DNA of 15,952 nt, taken from NCBI RefSeq assembly GCF_041929845.1, contig NZ_JBHEEH010000027.1:1-15952 (forward strand), given 5' to 3'. This document shows positions 7,429 through 14,555 of this stretch, in pieces. The stretch is from Paenochrobactrum pullorum. GTDB taxonomy: Bacteria; Pseudomonadota; Alphaproteobacteria; Rhizobiales; Rhizobiaceae. The first letter of the stretch is position 1, and each line of letters starts with the position of its first letter. Made by a program: the position numbers and the translations under genes. Under the pieces are notes generated by a model. That model had not been told where the DNA came from. It searched no databases and saw only the letters and a list, made by a program, of their open reading frames with translations.

Positions 7429-8508
7429 TTAATTGGAAAACCAGCGCAGCTGGCTATGGTCGATTGCCAGTGCCGTTTGGCTACCCTGCGGACGGGGCAA
7501 TTGGTCGAGATAGGTTACTTCATGGACGTTGGTGTCATCACCGATACGTACAGTGGTGAGATGGCCATCACCACGAAATTGCGAGCGCAGCACAATGGCC
7601 GTTACACTGTCGTCTTGGGAGGACGTGGCAGAAATGGCGCGGGTCGGGATGAGCACATGGCTATGGCCTTGGTGGTAATGTGGCGCTTGCAAGTAATAAT
7701 TGGTGCCGCGAATTTTGTAATTCTGCGTGCAATATTCAACCGGCATCACACAGCCCAGGCGCAGAAAGTCGGCAACTTGTGTGCTTGCCGGACGTGCCAC
7801 CAGACTTTGCGGGTCGGCCAATTGTTCAATGATGCCGGCACGCATGATCGCAACTTGATCGGCAAGAGCAAAAGCTTCGCTCTGGTCATGGGTGACATAA
7901 ACGGCGGTCAGGCCTAAATTGGTCACTAATTGTTTGATTTCGCTCACCATATTCTCGCGCAATTCGCGGTCGAGATTGGAAAGCGGTTCGTCGAACAGTA
8001 CGATTTTAGGTTCGGCAACAATCGCGCGGGCAATAGCGACACGTTGTTGCTGTCCGCCGGACATATCGCTGATGGAACGGTTTTCAAAGCCACCAAGACC
8101 GACACGCTCAAGCGCTACTTTCACGCGTTTTTCGCGATCACTGCGGTTGATGCCGCGCATTTCTAAGGGAAAAGAAATATTACCTTCCACACTCATATGC
8201 GGCCAGAGTGCATAATCTTGAAACACCATGCCGAGGTGGCGTTTTTCAGGTGGCAAAAACAGGCCGGACTTGGCATCGGCCACCATCGTGCCATTGATGC
8301 TGATATCGCCTTTGGTTGGTGTTAGCAAACCTGCCAGCAAACGCAGAAGTGTGGTTTTTCCACAACCGGAAGGCCCGAGGAGTGCTAGAGTTTGCCCTTT
8401 TGGCAGCATCAGGCTGATATTGTTTAAAATTGTGGTTTTGCCATAAGCGAGGCTGAGCCCGGTTACGCTCACTGCAATTTTTTCTTGTGCCGTTGGATCG
8501 AAAAGCAT
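7429..8508 (-). CDS. ABC importer ATP-binding subunit
   Basis: A 359-residue cytoplasmic ATPase of the CysA/FbpC/PotA group that powers the adjacent importer. Numbering from the chosen start: Walker A GPSGCGKTT (45-53), Q-loop VFQDYALWPHMSV (Q97), signature MSGGQQQRVAIARA (149-162; the first residue is Met instead of the common Leu), Walker B IVLFDEP (169-175), D-loop SNLD and H-loop THDQ (H207). A TOBE-like regulatory tail of about 100 residues follows. An in-frame open frame extends to 8625, but its first 39 codons have no family counterpart and overlap a hairpin at 8603-8630. I therefore take the ATG at 8508, although its ribosome binding site (GGTAG) is weak. First gene of the three-gene operon. 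Confidence 0.9.
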   Translation of the reverse strand: MLFDPTAQEKIAVSVTGLSLAYGKTTILNNISLMLPKGQTLALLGPSGCGKTTLLRLLAGLLTPTKGDISINGTMVADAKSGLFLPPEKRHLGMVFQDYALWPHMSVEGNISFPLEMRGINRSDREKRVKVALERVGLGGFENRSISDMSGGQQQRVAIARAIVAEPKIVLFDEPLSNLDRELRENMVSEIKQLVTNLGLTAVYVTHDQSEAFALADQVAIMRAGIIEQLADPQSLVARPASTQVADFLRLGCVMPVEYCTQNYKIRGTNYYLQAPHYHQGHSHVLIPTRAISATSSQDDSVTAIVLRSQFRGDGHLTTVRIGDDTNVHEVTYLDQLPRPQGSQTALAIDHSQLRWFSN

Positions 8509-8602
8509 CAAACTACCATCATTCTTCGTTGTGAAGTCTGATAGGACAGTTTTGTAACGCTGCAATGACGAGTTTTTGACAGTTATATTACAATATGATT
8601 TT

Positions 8603-8630
8603 GCCGGATAATCCATGAAGATCATCCGGC
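8603..8630 (-). terminator. Hairpin between the hydrolase gene and the ABC operon
   Basis: Arms GCCGGATAATC (8603-8613) and GATCATCCGGC (8620-8630) with a 6-nt loop. On the plus strand the one mismatch is A/C; in a minus-strand RNA it becomes a G-U wobble, so all 11 pairs form only in RNA read leftwards. It lies 19 nt past the hydrolase stop, so it is probably the 3' end or terminator of that gene. No T-run follows, so termination by this stem alone is uncertain. Confidence 0.45.
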
Positions 8631-8648
8631 TAAGATTATGTTTAAAAC

Positions 8649-9722
8649 TTATTCAACACCAAGAAACTTGAATGGCTCGGACTCTTTGAAATTATCGTTG
8701 ACCTTGCCGGCAAAGATATTGCTTTGGTTTACTCCCAGATCAAGCTTTTGCACTTTGCCGCTTTCTTTCGAGAAATCCAAGTTCTTCATATCAACCCAGA
8801 ATGTATTCGGGGTGAGCGCTGATTCAAAGAAATAGAGCATGCGGCTATGATCGGCGACAGTTCTCCAGCGAGTGGAAGAAATATTCGGCTCGTCAGGTGT
8901 GCTGATGCCGTAAGGCACTGACACATTGCGGATGACACTGAAAACGCTGGCAGCAGCAATGTCTGGACTTTCATTTTTTGGCAGTGCATCGACATAGAAA
9001 GAAGCACGGGCAAAACGGTCCGCTGCTCGGTTAGTTCCTGGAAGCATAACGGTGCCGCCGATTTGTTCCCAATAGCTGTTCAGCGCCAGCTGCTGGTCAA
9101 ATGTTGGCGAATTGGTCATCACATTGTATTTGTTGCTGTGATGGATAACTTGTTTGCCGTCGATATACTCGACGATGGCACTGTCGCCTTTGGCATCTGA
9201 GATTGAAAGATGCAGCGTGGCTAGGCGTTCTTCGCCCGGTACGCCGTCAGTGACAATTGTGTACGGCTCTTTTTCCATTTCCTTAACGGCTTCTTCCACT
9301 GTTGCAAAATTGTCGAGCACATATTGCGCCCATGCAGCAATGGTTAGACCTGGTTTGGAGTCGTCCTGTTTCGGATATTCGGATTCAACCAGCCATAAAA
9401 TATTGGCAACAAGACCCGCTTCATTCATGCCGTCGGTTGTTGAGATATCGTAAGCGGATGCAATGACGCTGCCATATTTGGATGTCCACTTTAATGAATT
9501 AGCACCGGTTTCACCATTGCGTTCCATACCACGTGGAAAAATCCATAGATTGGTTTCGGTATCGACCTTCCAGTCCATTGAGCGAGCGGTAATAACTTCA
9601 TTATTATTCCCTTCATAAACAAGTCGGGTACAGGCTTGTGATGCTAATGGTGCTGCAAATATGGAAAGTGCAACTGTACTCGTCATAAAGACAGAACGAA
9701 TTGACGTATGATTAAGGAACAT
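8649..9722 (-). CDS. Periplasmic choloylglycine hydrolase / penicillin V acylase-family Ntn hydrolase
   Basis: A 357-residue exported linear-amide C-N hydrolase that cleaves amides such as conjugated bile salts, penicillin V or N-acyl homoserine lactones. The signal peptide ends ..PLASQA (30) directly before Cys31. Removing it would expose the catalytic N-terminal nucleophile, as in Gram-negative periplasmic members. Counting Cys31 as 1, Arg47 and Asp50 fall at 17 and 20, the spacing of mature bile-salt hydrolases (C, R17, D20). Asn204 (MTNSP) and Arg236 (ADRFARA) fit the other active-site positions. It is not a lipoprotein by pattern, since position -3 is Ser rather than Leu. RBS GGAG lies 8 nt before ATG. 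Upstream is a 178-bp A+T-rich gap with GATTAAT direct repeats (9806-9812, 9822-9828). It appears to be a single-gene unit. True substrate unknown; related Brucella enzyme acts on bile salts. Confidence 0.88.
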   Translation of the reverse strand: MFLNHTSIRSVFMTSTVALSIFAAPLASQACTRLVYEGNNNEVITARSMDWKVDTETNLWIFPRGMERNGETGANSLKWTSKYGSVIASAYDISTTDGMNEAGLVANILWLVESEYPKQDDSKPGLTIAAWAQYVLDNFATVEEAVKEMEKEPYTIVTDGVPGEERLATLHLSISDAKGDSAIVEYIDGKQVIHHSNKYNVMTNSPTFDQQLALNSYWEQIGGTVMLPGTNRAADRFARASFYVDALPKNESPDIAAASVFSVIRNVSVPYGISTPDEPNISSTRWRTVADHSRMLYFFESALTPNTFWVDMKNLDFSKESGKVQKLDLGVNQSNIFAGKVNDNFKESEPFKFLGVE

Positions 9723-9899
9723 GTGGCTAACTCCGTTACTTGTATGGAAATACTTATGGAATTAAATTGGATATTCAACACAATTGAAGTATCAGCTTCT
9801 TTTATGATTAATATTCGTGCTGATTAATCGCTCTTTTTATATTAAAATTTTATCTAAGGTAATTTTCATCAGAATTTTATAGAAGTTTAAGGAAAGATT

Positions 9900-9928
9900 T
9901 AAATAAAAACCAGCGCATTGAGCGCTGG
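9900..9928 (-). terminator. Terminator of the four-gene amino-acid operon
   Basis: Arms CCAGCGC (9910-9916) and GCGCTGG (9922-9928), loop ATTGA. On the minus strand the stem is followed by TTTTTATTT (9909-9901). It lies about 80 nt past the stop of the FMN enzyme gene and separates this operon from the hydrolase gene downstream. Confidence 0.8.
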
Positions 9929-10009
9929 CGTGTCTCAAGAGGGGCGTAACTACCTCATAAATTCATGAGCTTGCGTTTGATATTATAATCCAACGGATCG
10001 ATTAAACTG

Positions 10010-11125
10010 TTAAAAGCCTTTGAAAAGCACGTCCTGATTAAGCTCGGAAACGTTGGAACAGCCGAGATGGCCAAGCGTTGTCCAGAACTCTTTTTGTAAA
10101 ATCTGCAAGACGCTGGTGGCACCTGCCTGACCATCGGCAGCAAGTCCAAGCGCCAGCACACGGCCAAGCGCCACAGCATTGGCACCAAGCGCAATAGCGC
10201 AAGCAATATCGCTGCCGCGACGAATGCCGGAATCAAAGATAATCGGCACTTGTTCGCCAACAGCTTTACGCACATGCGGTAAAGCATGGATGGCAGGCGG
10301 TGTGCGGTCAATAGTGCGGCCACCATAATTGGAAACATAAAGACCTATAGCGCCCGCATCTATTGAGGCTTTAGCATCGCGCACAGAAGCGACACCTTTG
10401 ACAATGCAGGGAAGTTTTGAGCGTTGAATGACATGCTCGGCCTGTTTCCATGTCCAGCGTGGTTCGGTGAAGTTCAGCAATTCTTCCAGAGCAGCGGGAT
10501 CAGATTTTCCTTTGCCGAAATTGGCTGCGGGGCCCTGACCACGGACTGAAAAACGATCCTCCATCATCCGTTCGCGCCATTGGCGGATTGGCGAATACGT
10601 TACGCAAATATAGCGATAACCGGCATCTTTCGCACGCTCGATCATATCAAGAGCTGCTTCTTCATCACCGGCAAAAGTCATTTGGAAGATGGTGGCCACC
10701 GAGGATGCTTTGGCAACATCTTCCAGCGAATGGGAGGCTGCTACCGGTACCATCTGGCTGATGCCGATGTTTTGTGCTGCACGCCCCAGCGCCAAATGGC
10801 CATCGGGATGGAAAACGCTTTCACCACCGCCAAATGGGGCTACAAAGGCCGGAAAACTTAAATCAATATCGAGAACGCGTGTGCTGGTATCGGGATTGCT
10901 GACACCGGCAAAAAGCGGGGCTTCAAAACGGTAATCGTCAAAAGCGGTGATATTTTCGCGCAAGGTAACTTCGTCACCTGTGCCGCATGACAAATAATTC
11001 CAGCACATTTCCGACAAACGCAACCGTGCATCGCGCTCTATGCCGCGCATGGTTGTGTATTTTTCACCAGCAACATTATAGCGGTCATCCATATGGGTTG
11101 GTTTGTGTGCCGGGTCTTTTATCAT
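10010..11125 (-). CDS. FMN-dependent 2-hydroxyacid oxidase-fold protein with altered active site
   Basis: A 371-residue cytoplasmic TIM-barrel flavoprotein of the lactate/glycolate oxidase family (usual length about 360-390). FMN-binding elements are present: AFVAPFGGG (93-101), Q148, K243 (IVKGVAS), FDSGIRRGSDI (297-307) and ALGANAVALGR (312-322). Compared with glycolate oxidase, Tyr44 (Y24), Lys243 (K230) and Arg270 (R257) are kept. Tyr129 is replaced by Thr150, Asp157 by Tyr177 and the catalytic base His254 by Tyr267 (motif SNYGGR instead of SNHGGR). The usual His-based oxidation of a 2-hydroxyacid is therefore unlikely; another FMN reaction or a changed substrate is expected. It is the last gene of the unit, after ridA, with a strong RBS (GGAGGA, 9-10 nt). 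Alignment was by eye. Confidence 0.85.
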   Translation of the reverse strand: MIKDPAHKPTHMDDRYNVAGEKYTTMRGIERDARLRLSEMCWNYLSCGTGDEVTLRENITAFDDYRFEAPLFAGVSNPDTSTRVLDIDLSFPAFVAPFGGGESVFHPDGHLALGRAAQNIGISQMVPVAASHSLEDVAKASSVATIFQMTFAGDEEAALDMIERAKDAGYRYICVTYSPIRQWRERMMEDRFSVRGQGPAANFGKGKSDPAALEELLNFTEPRWTWKQAEHVIQRSKLPCIVKGVASVRDAKASIDAGAIGLYVSNYGGRTIDRTPPAIHALPHVRKAVGEQVPIIFDSGIRRGSDIACAIALGANAVALGRVLALGLAADGQAGATSVLQILQKEFWTTLGHLGCSNVSELNQDVLFKGF

Positions 11126-11145
11126 CGCCTTGCTCCTCCATTGCG

Positions 11146-11175
11146 ATAAAAAATGGAAGGGTTACCCCTTCCATT
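11146..11175 (-). terminator. Intercistronic terminator/attenuator after ridA
   Basis: Perfect 10-bp stem AATGGAAGGG (11152-11161)/CCCTTCCATT (11166-11175), loop TTAC. On the minus strand it runs into TTTTTTATCGC. It lies immediately after the ridA stop and only 20-odd nt before the FMN enzyme ATG, so it should reduce expression of that last gene. Confidence 0.8.
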
Positions 11176-11184
11176 CGGTCAGGC

Positions 11185-11535
11185 TCATTTTTTAGCAGCG
11201 ATAACAACCACTTCAATAAGACGTTTAGGATCGCCAAGATCCGCACCGCCGATGGTGGCACGCGATGGCAAATCTTTACCATCCAGCCATTCCAGCCAGG
11301 CTTCGTTCATTTCTTCCTTACAGCTCATATCGCTCAGATAAATGCGGGCAGATAGAATGTGATGTTTGTCGGAGCCGCATTCTGCCAGAATGCTGTCGAG
11401 TTTTTCACAAGTTTGCTGTGTCTGTTCTTTCATGCCGACCGAAATGTCGGAGGCCGCATGACCGCCGACATAGATCACGCCATTATGTTCGACCGCGCCG
11501 TGCATAATGCGATGTTGGCGATGACGGGTAATCAT
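11185..11535 (-). CDS. RidA (YjgF/UK114) family imine/enamine deaminase
   Basis: A 116-residue cytoplasmic protein of the Rid family, normally a trimer, which hydrolyses reactive 2-imino acids to 2-oxoacids and ammonia. Family features: GVIYVGGHAASD (19-30), EQTQQTCEKLDSILAECGS (37-55), the SRAT segment with Arg92 matching the essential RidA arginine (R105 in E. coli), and Glu108 in IEVVVIA matching the conserved Glu. I place the start at 11535, where GAAAGGAA lies 4-5 nt upstream; the ATG at 11556 has no such site. It lies 44 bp after an FAD-dependent amino-acid oxidase gene, whose imine product is the natural RidA substrate, which supports imine hydrolysis as its job here. The exact Rid subgroup is not resolved. 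Confidence 0.92.
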   Translation of the reverse strand: MITRHRQHRIMHGAVEHNGVIYVGGHAASDISVGMKEQTQQTCEKLDSILAECGSDKHHILSARIYLSDMSCKEEMNEAWLEWLDGKDLPSRATIGGADLGDPKRLIEVVVIAAKK

Positions 11536-11579
11536 GGAATTTCCTTTCAGATACATTAAAAATAGATTACGCTTATGGT

Positions 11580-12677
11580 TCAGACAGCGTAGCTTTCGAG
11601 GGGAACGGACGGTGTTTCGCCGGTAACAAGCTGCGAGAGCAATTTGCCGGCGAAAGGCCCGATTGTGAGGCCTGCCGCACCCAGACCATTGCCGATGGTC
11701 AGACCTTCAATTTCAGGTGCACGGCCTAACACCAGCTTCATTTCCTGCGGGGCAGGACGGAAGCCGATACGGGTTTCGATATGGGTTGCATTGGCAAGGC
11801 CGGGTGCCAATTGAAGACCAGCACTTAAGACTTCATGCTGACCGCCTGCGGTGACGCGGTAATCAAAACCGGAATTATCTTCGCGCGTTGCACCGATCAC
11901 CACGCGTGAATCGTCAAAAGCCAACATATAATGACTGCTCATTGGTAAAAGCACCGGCCATTTGGCTGTAGCAACACCGGGCAGTCCAAGATGGATGATC
12001 TGGCCTTTTTGTGGTTGAACCGGATGCTTCATGCCTAATGGATCAAGGATTTGTGCGGCCCATGCACCACTGGTGACAATGATCTCATCAGCTTCAATTA
12101 CGTCGCCATTGCTGCCCACACATTGGGCACGACCATCTTGGCAGCGCAGCGAGACATGATCATTTCTGAATGTGGCACCCATGGCAACACTGGCACGTAT
12201 CATGGCCGCAGCCAAGAGACGTGCATCAACGCGCGCGCCGCCGGAGATATAAATTGCCTCTAAATCTTCACGCAAAGGCGGGAATTTTTCACGTGCTTCT
12301 GCCGGAGTGAGACGACGAACCTCACCGGCTTCCGGTGCATTTTTCACGCGGCGCTCAATGCGCGCAGCCGCTTCCTCAAATTCTTTTTTGTCTTCAGCGA
12401 CAACCAATGCACCGACTTTGCCATAGCCGAGATTAGTCTCGCCCAAGCTTTTCAGGTTATTGACCAGTGTTTCATAGTAACGGGCACCGGCGGCATACAT
12501 ATCGTACCATTCGCCGTCTTCCATTTTTGTCGCCCACGGGCAGACAATTCCCGCACCAGCCATCGTGGCTTTACCTTGATGGGCTTCGTCGATCAGTTCA
12601 ACTTCAACACCTTTACGGGAGAGGTGATAGGCCGTGCTGGCACCTAAAATACCTGCACCGATGATCAGAACACGCAT
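11580..12677 (-). CDS. FAD-dependent oxidoreductase, D-amino-acid oxidase/DadA/glycine oxidase family
   Basis: A 365-residue flavoenzyme. The N-terminal dinucleotide-binding fold is plain: GAGILG (7-12) and an acidic residue ending the second strand (D30 in VELIDE). A FAD-contact segment MAGAGIVCPW follows, then VTSGAWAAQIL and a C-terminal GFRPAPQEMKLVLGRAP plus IGNGLGAAGLTIGPFAGKLL, the usual substrate-arginine and second FAD-binding region of DAO-fold enzymes. Such enzymes oxidise the C-N bond of D-amino acids, glycine, sarcosine or opine-like N-substituted amino acids to an imine. Length is nearer to glycine oxidase/DAAO (about 365) than DadA (about 430). The neighbours ridA downstream and a binding protein upstream suggest uptake, oxidation and imine hydrolysis. 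RBS GGGAAA is present. Substrate undetermined. Confidence 0.88.
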   Translation of the reverse strand: MRVLIIGAGILGASTAYHLSRKGVEVELIDEAHQGKATMAGAGIVCPWATKMEDGEWYDMYAAGARYYETLVNNLKSLGETNLGYGKVGALVVAEDKKEFEEAAARIERRVKNAPEAGEVRRLTPAEAREKFPPLREDLEAIYISGGARVDARLLAAAMIRASVAMGATFRNDHVSLRCQDGRAQCVGSNGDVIEADEIIVTSGAWAAQILDPLGMKHPVQPQKGQIIHLGLPGVATAKWPVLLPMSSHYMLAFDDSRVVIGATREDNSGFDYRVTAGGQHEVLSAGLQLAPGLANATHIETRIGFRPAPQEMKLVLGRAPEIEGLTIGNGLGAAGLTIGPFAGKLLSQLVTGETPSVPLESYAV

Positions 12678-12703
12678 AGAGTTTCCCGACTTTTGTTTTA
12701 AAG

Positions 12704-12736
12704 AAAAATTGCATCCGGCGGCATCAAACCGCCGGA
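12704..12736 (-). terminator. Hairpin after the peptide-type binding-protein gene
   Basis: Perfect 8-bp GC-rich stem TCCGGCGG (12714-12721)/CCGCCGGA (12729-12736), loop CATCAAA. On the minus strand it is followed by TGCAATTTTTCTT. The 4-nt gap before the T-run makes it a weak terminator or mRNA-stabilising hairpin. It lies in the 84-bp gap between the binding protein and the FAD enzyme. Confidence 0.65.
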
Positions 12737-12761
12737 CTATGTACGATTTTAAGCAATGCGT

Positions 12762-14366
12762 TTATTCAACGCTGACACCAGAAAGACGGCTGGTTCCGAA
12801 AATTTCAGGCACAAAGCCTTTGACGTTTTTCGCAACAGCAGTGATCGTATCCGCACCACCAAGAATGACAGCAGGAACCTCTTCGTGGAAGCGAGACTGT
12901 GCTTGCTTGTAGAGCTTCTCACGGGTTGCTTGATCGGTGATTTTACCGGCTTCATTCATCAGGCTGATAAAATCTGCATCACACCATGCGCCAATATTGG
13001 ACGGGCTTGGTTTGCCGCTTGAGTCGCAGGTGAAATAATTGTTCGGAATCTGGCTTGGATCGGGAAAATCATAAATGCCGCCGAACATGCCGACTTGCGC
13101 CTCACCAGCACGCGAACGCTGGATATATTCAGCCCATTCATAGGTGATGATGTCAGCTTTGACGCCGATGGCAGCCCAATCTGCCTGAATCATTTCAGCT
13201 GCACGGCGACCATTCGGCATATAAGGACGAGAAACCGGCACTGCCCAAAGCTCGGTGGTCATGCCGTCTTTAAAGCCAGCCTCTTCCAACAGTTTTTTGG
13301 CTTTTTCCGGATTATATTCATGCGGCTTGATGGAACTGTCATGTCCCCATAAGGCTGACGGGATGAGCGAGCCGGTAACAGTACCCATGCCATTATAAAC
13401 CACTTCGACCAATGGCTCCATATTGATCGCATGTGCCAAAGCTTCACGTACACGCTTGTCCTGAAATTTTTCTTGTTTCATATTGAAATTGATAAAACCG
13501 GTCGATGCGACAGGTGACTGAACCAGATTGAGGTTCGCACTGTTTTCGATCGTTTCTTTATCTGCGAGATTTGGATAAAGCGCGATAAGGCATTCTCCTG
13601 CCAGTGCACGTTGTAAACGTGTGGATGCATCCGGTGTTACAGCCATGACAACAGTATCGACTTTCGGTGTGCGGCTGTCATCTTTAATGATTGCGCCCCA
13701 TGTTTCCTGAAATGGCAGGAAGCGCAGGATAGAACCGGTTTGATAGGCCTGCAAAGCAAAGGGGCCGGTGCCGATAGGCTGTGTGTCATAGGCATCCAAT
13801 GTGCCCGCTTTTTGCATGGCGTCGCCATATTCTGCCGAGGTGATGGCGAGTGATTGGTGTGCCATGATGCCGATAAATGGCGAAAGCGGTTCTTTCAGTG
13901 TGAAACTGACGGTATAATCGTCAAGTTTATCCACGCTTTCCAATGCATCGGCCAGCTTGGTGTTGAAGGTGATATAATTGCCGCCATTGACTTTCGCGTA
14001 AGGATGTTTGTCATCCATCATGCGGTGAAAGGTGAAGATCACATCATCGGCGTTGAAATCACGGGTTGGAGTGAAATTGGCATTGGATTGCCATTTGACA
14101 CCTTCGCGCAATTTAAATGTATAGGTGCGTGCATCTTCGGAAACGGTCCAGCTTTCAGCCAAACTCGGCTGAATTTCCGATGACCCTGTGACCACCGACA
14201 CCAAACCATCATAAATTTGGCCCAGTGCAAACAGGGTGGTGCCATTGCTGCTCAATTCCGGGTTGAATGTTTCCGGCGCGCCTTCAATGCACACGGATAA
14301 TGTTGCGGCTTGCGCCGGTGCTGTAGCAATCAGTGCTAACAGGGCTAAACTGGCAACGGACTTCAT
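12762..14366 (-). CDS. Periplasmic family-5 (DppA/OppA-type) solute-binding protein
   Basis: A 534-residue secreted binding protein of peptide/opine/nickel ABC importers. The signal peptide ends at AQA (residue 20). Typical segments follow: CIEGAPETFNPELSSNGTTLFALGQIYDGLV, IQPSLAESWTVSEDARTYTFKLREGVKW (the family hallmark), FNADDVIFTFHRM, PIGTGPFALQAY, INFNMKQEKFQDKRVREALAHAIN and YNPEKAKKLLEEAGF. It is the first gene of the unit and is divergent from the LysR gene. No permease or ATPase genes lie in this window, so it must share transport subunits encoded elsewhere. An AGGAGGG sequence lies about 12 nt before the ATG, a rather long spacing. The FAD amino-acid oxidase and RidA genes that follow suggest an amino-acid-derived ligand such as a D-amino-acid peptide or opine; this is inference. 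Confidence 0.92.
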   Translation of the reverse strand: MKSVASLALLALIATAPAQAATLSVCIEGAPETFNPELSSNGTTLFALGQIYDGLVSVVTGSSEIQPSLAESWTVSEDARTYTFKLREGVKWQSNANFTPTRDFNADDVIFTFHRMMDDKHPYAKVNGGNYITFNTKLADALESVDKLDDYTVSFTLKEPLSPFIGIMAHQSLAITSAEYGDAMQKAGTLDAYDTQPIGTGPFALQAYQTGSILRFLPFQETWGAIIKDDSRTPKVDTVVMAVTPDASTRLQRALAGECLIALYPNLADKETIENSANLNLVQSPVASTGFINFNMKQEKFQDKRVREALAHAINMEPLVEVVYNGMGTVTGSLIPSALWGHDSSIKPHEYNPEKAKKLLEEAGFKDGMTTELWAVPVSRPYMPNGRRAAEMIQADWAAIGVKADIITYEWAEYIQRSRAGEAQVGMFGGIYDFPDPSQIPNNYFTCDSSGKPSPSNIGAWCDADFISLMNEAGKITDQATREKLYKQAQSRFHEEVPAVILGGADTITAVAKNVKGFVPEIFGTSRLSGVSVE

Positions 14367-14434
14367 GATGATTGGCTCCCTCCTGCACAGCCGGAAAATC
14401 CTCTAAAAATCCGGTGCTGCGACTTCATCTCCCC

Positions 14435-14452
14435 AGCCTGAAGGTTCAGGCT
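14435..14452. repeat. Inverted repeat in the leader of the binding-protein operon
   Basis: Perfect 8-bp arms AGCCTGAA (14435-14442) and TTCAGGCT (14445-14452) separated by two bases. It falls right at the predicted transcript start of the operon. With a 2-nt spacer it is more like a DNA operator than an RNA hairpin; the protein is unknown. Confidence 0.5.
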
Positions 14453-14461
14453 TACTGGATG

Positions 14462-14492
14462 ATTATCAACGCCTCACTTACATGATTGTCAA
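14462..14492 (-). promoter_or_regulatory. Candidate promoter of the binding-protein/oxidase/ridA operon
   Basis: On the minus strand a perfect -35 TTGACA (14487-14492) is followed by GATAAT (14462-14467) at a 19-bp spacing; a poorer TTGATA is at 17 bp. A stretched spacer is common in activator-dependent promoters. The predicted start is near 14455, which puts the LysR-type palindrome at about -66. Confidence 0.5.
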
Positions 14493-14512
14493 ATTCATAT
14501 TTCTCCTGCCAT

Positions 14513-14529
14513 TATAACCTAAGGTTATA
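14513..14529. promoter_or_regulatory. LysR-type operator (T-N11-A palindrome)
   Basis: TATAACCT (14513-14520), one central base, AGGTTATA (14522-14529): a perfect 8-bp dyad. Its inner 15 bp, ATAAC-N5-GTTAT, contains the T-N11-A core that LysR regulators recognise. It lies 27 bp before the LysR ATG, overlaps the likely -10 of that gene, and is near -66 of the divergent operon. That position fits autorepression plus activation of the operon. Confidence 0.75.
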
Positions 14530-14555
14530 TAGAATCGTTTGAACGGTATTAAGAA

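Noticed and set aside
8509..8625. 39-codon N-terminal extension of the ABC ATPase
   Set aside because: It has no counterpart in the family, no ribosome binding site, and overlaps the hairpin at 8603-8630.
11536..11556. Upstream ATG for RidA
   Set aside because: The ribosome binding site GAAAGGAA lies inside this extension and is correctly placed for the ATG at 11535.
14039..14245. Overlapping frames inside the binding-protein gene
   Set aside because: Shadow frames of a well-supported family-5 binding protein.
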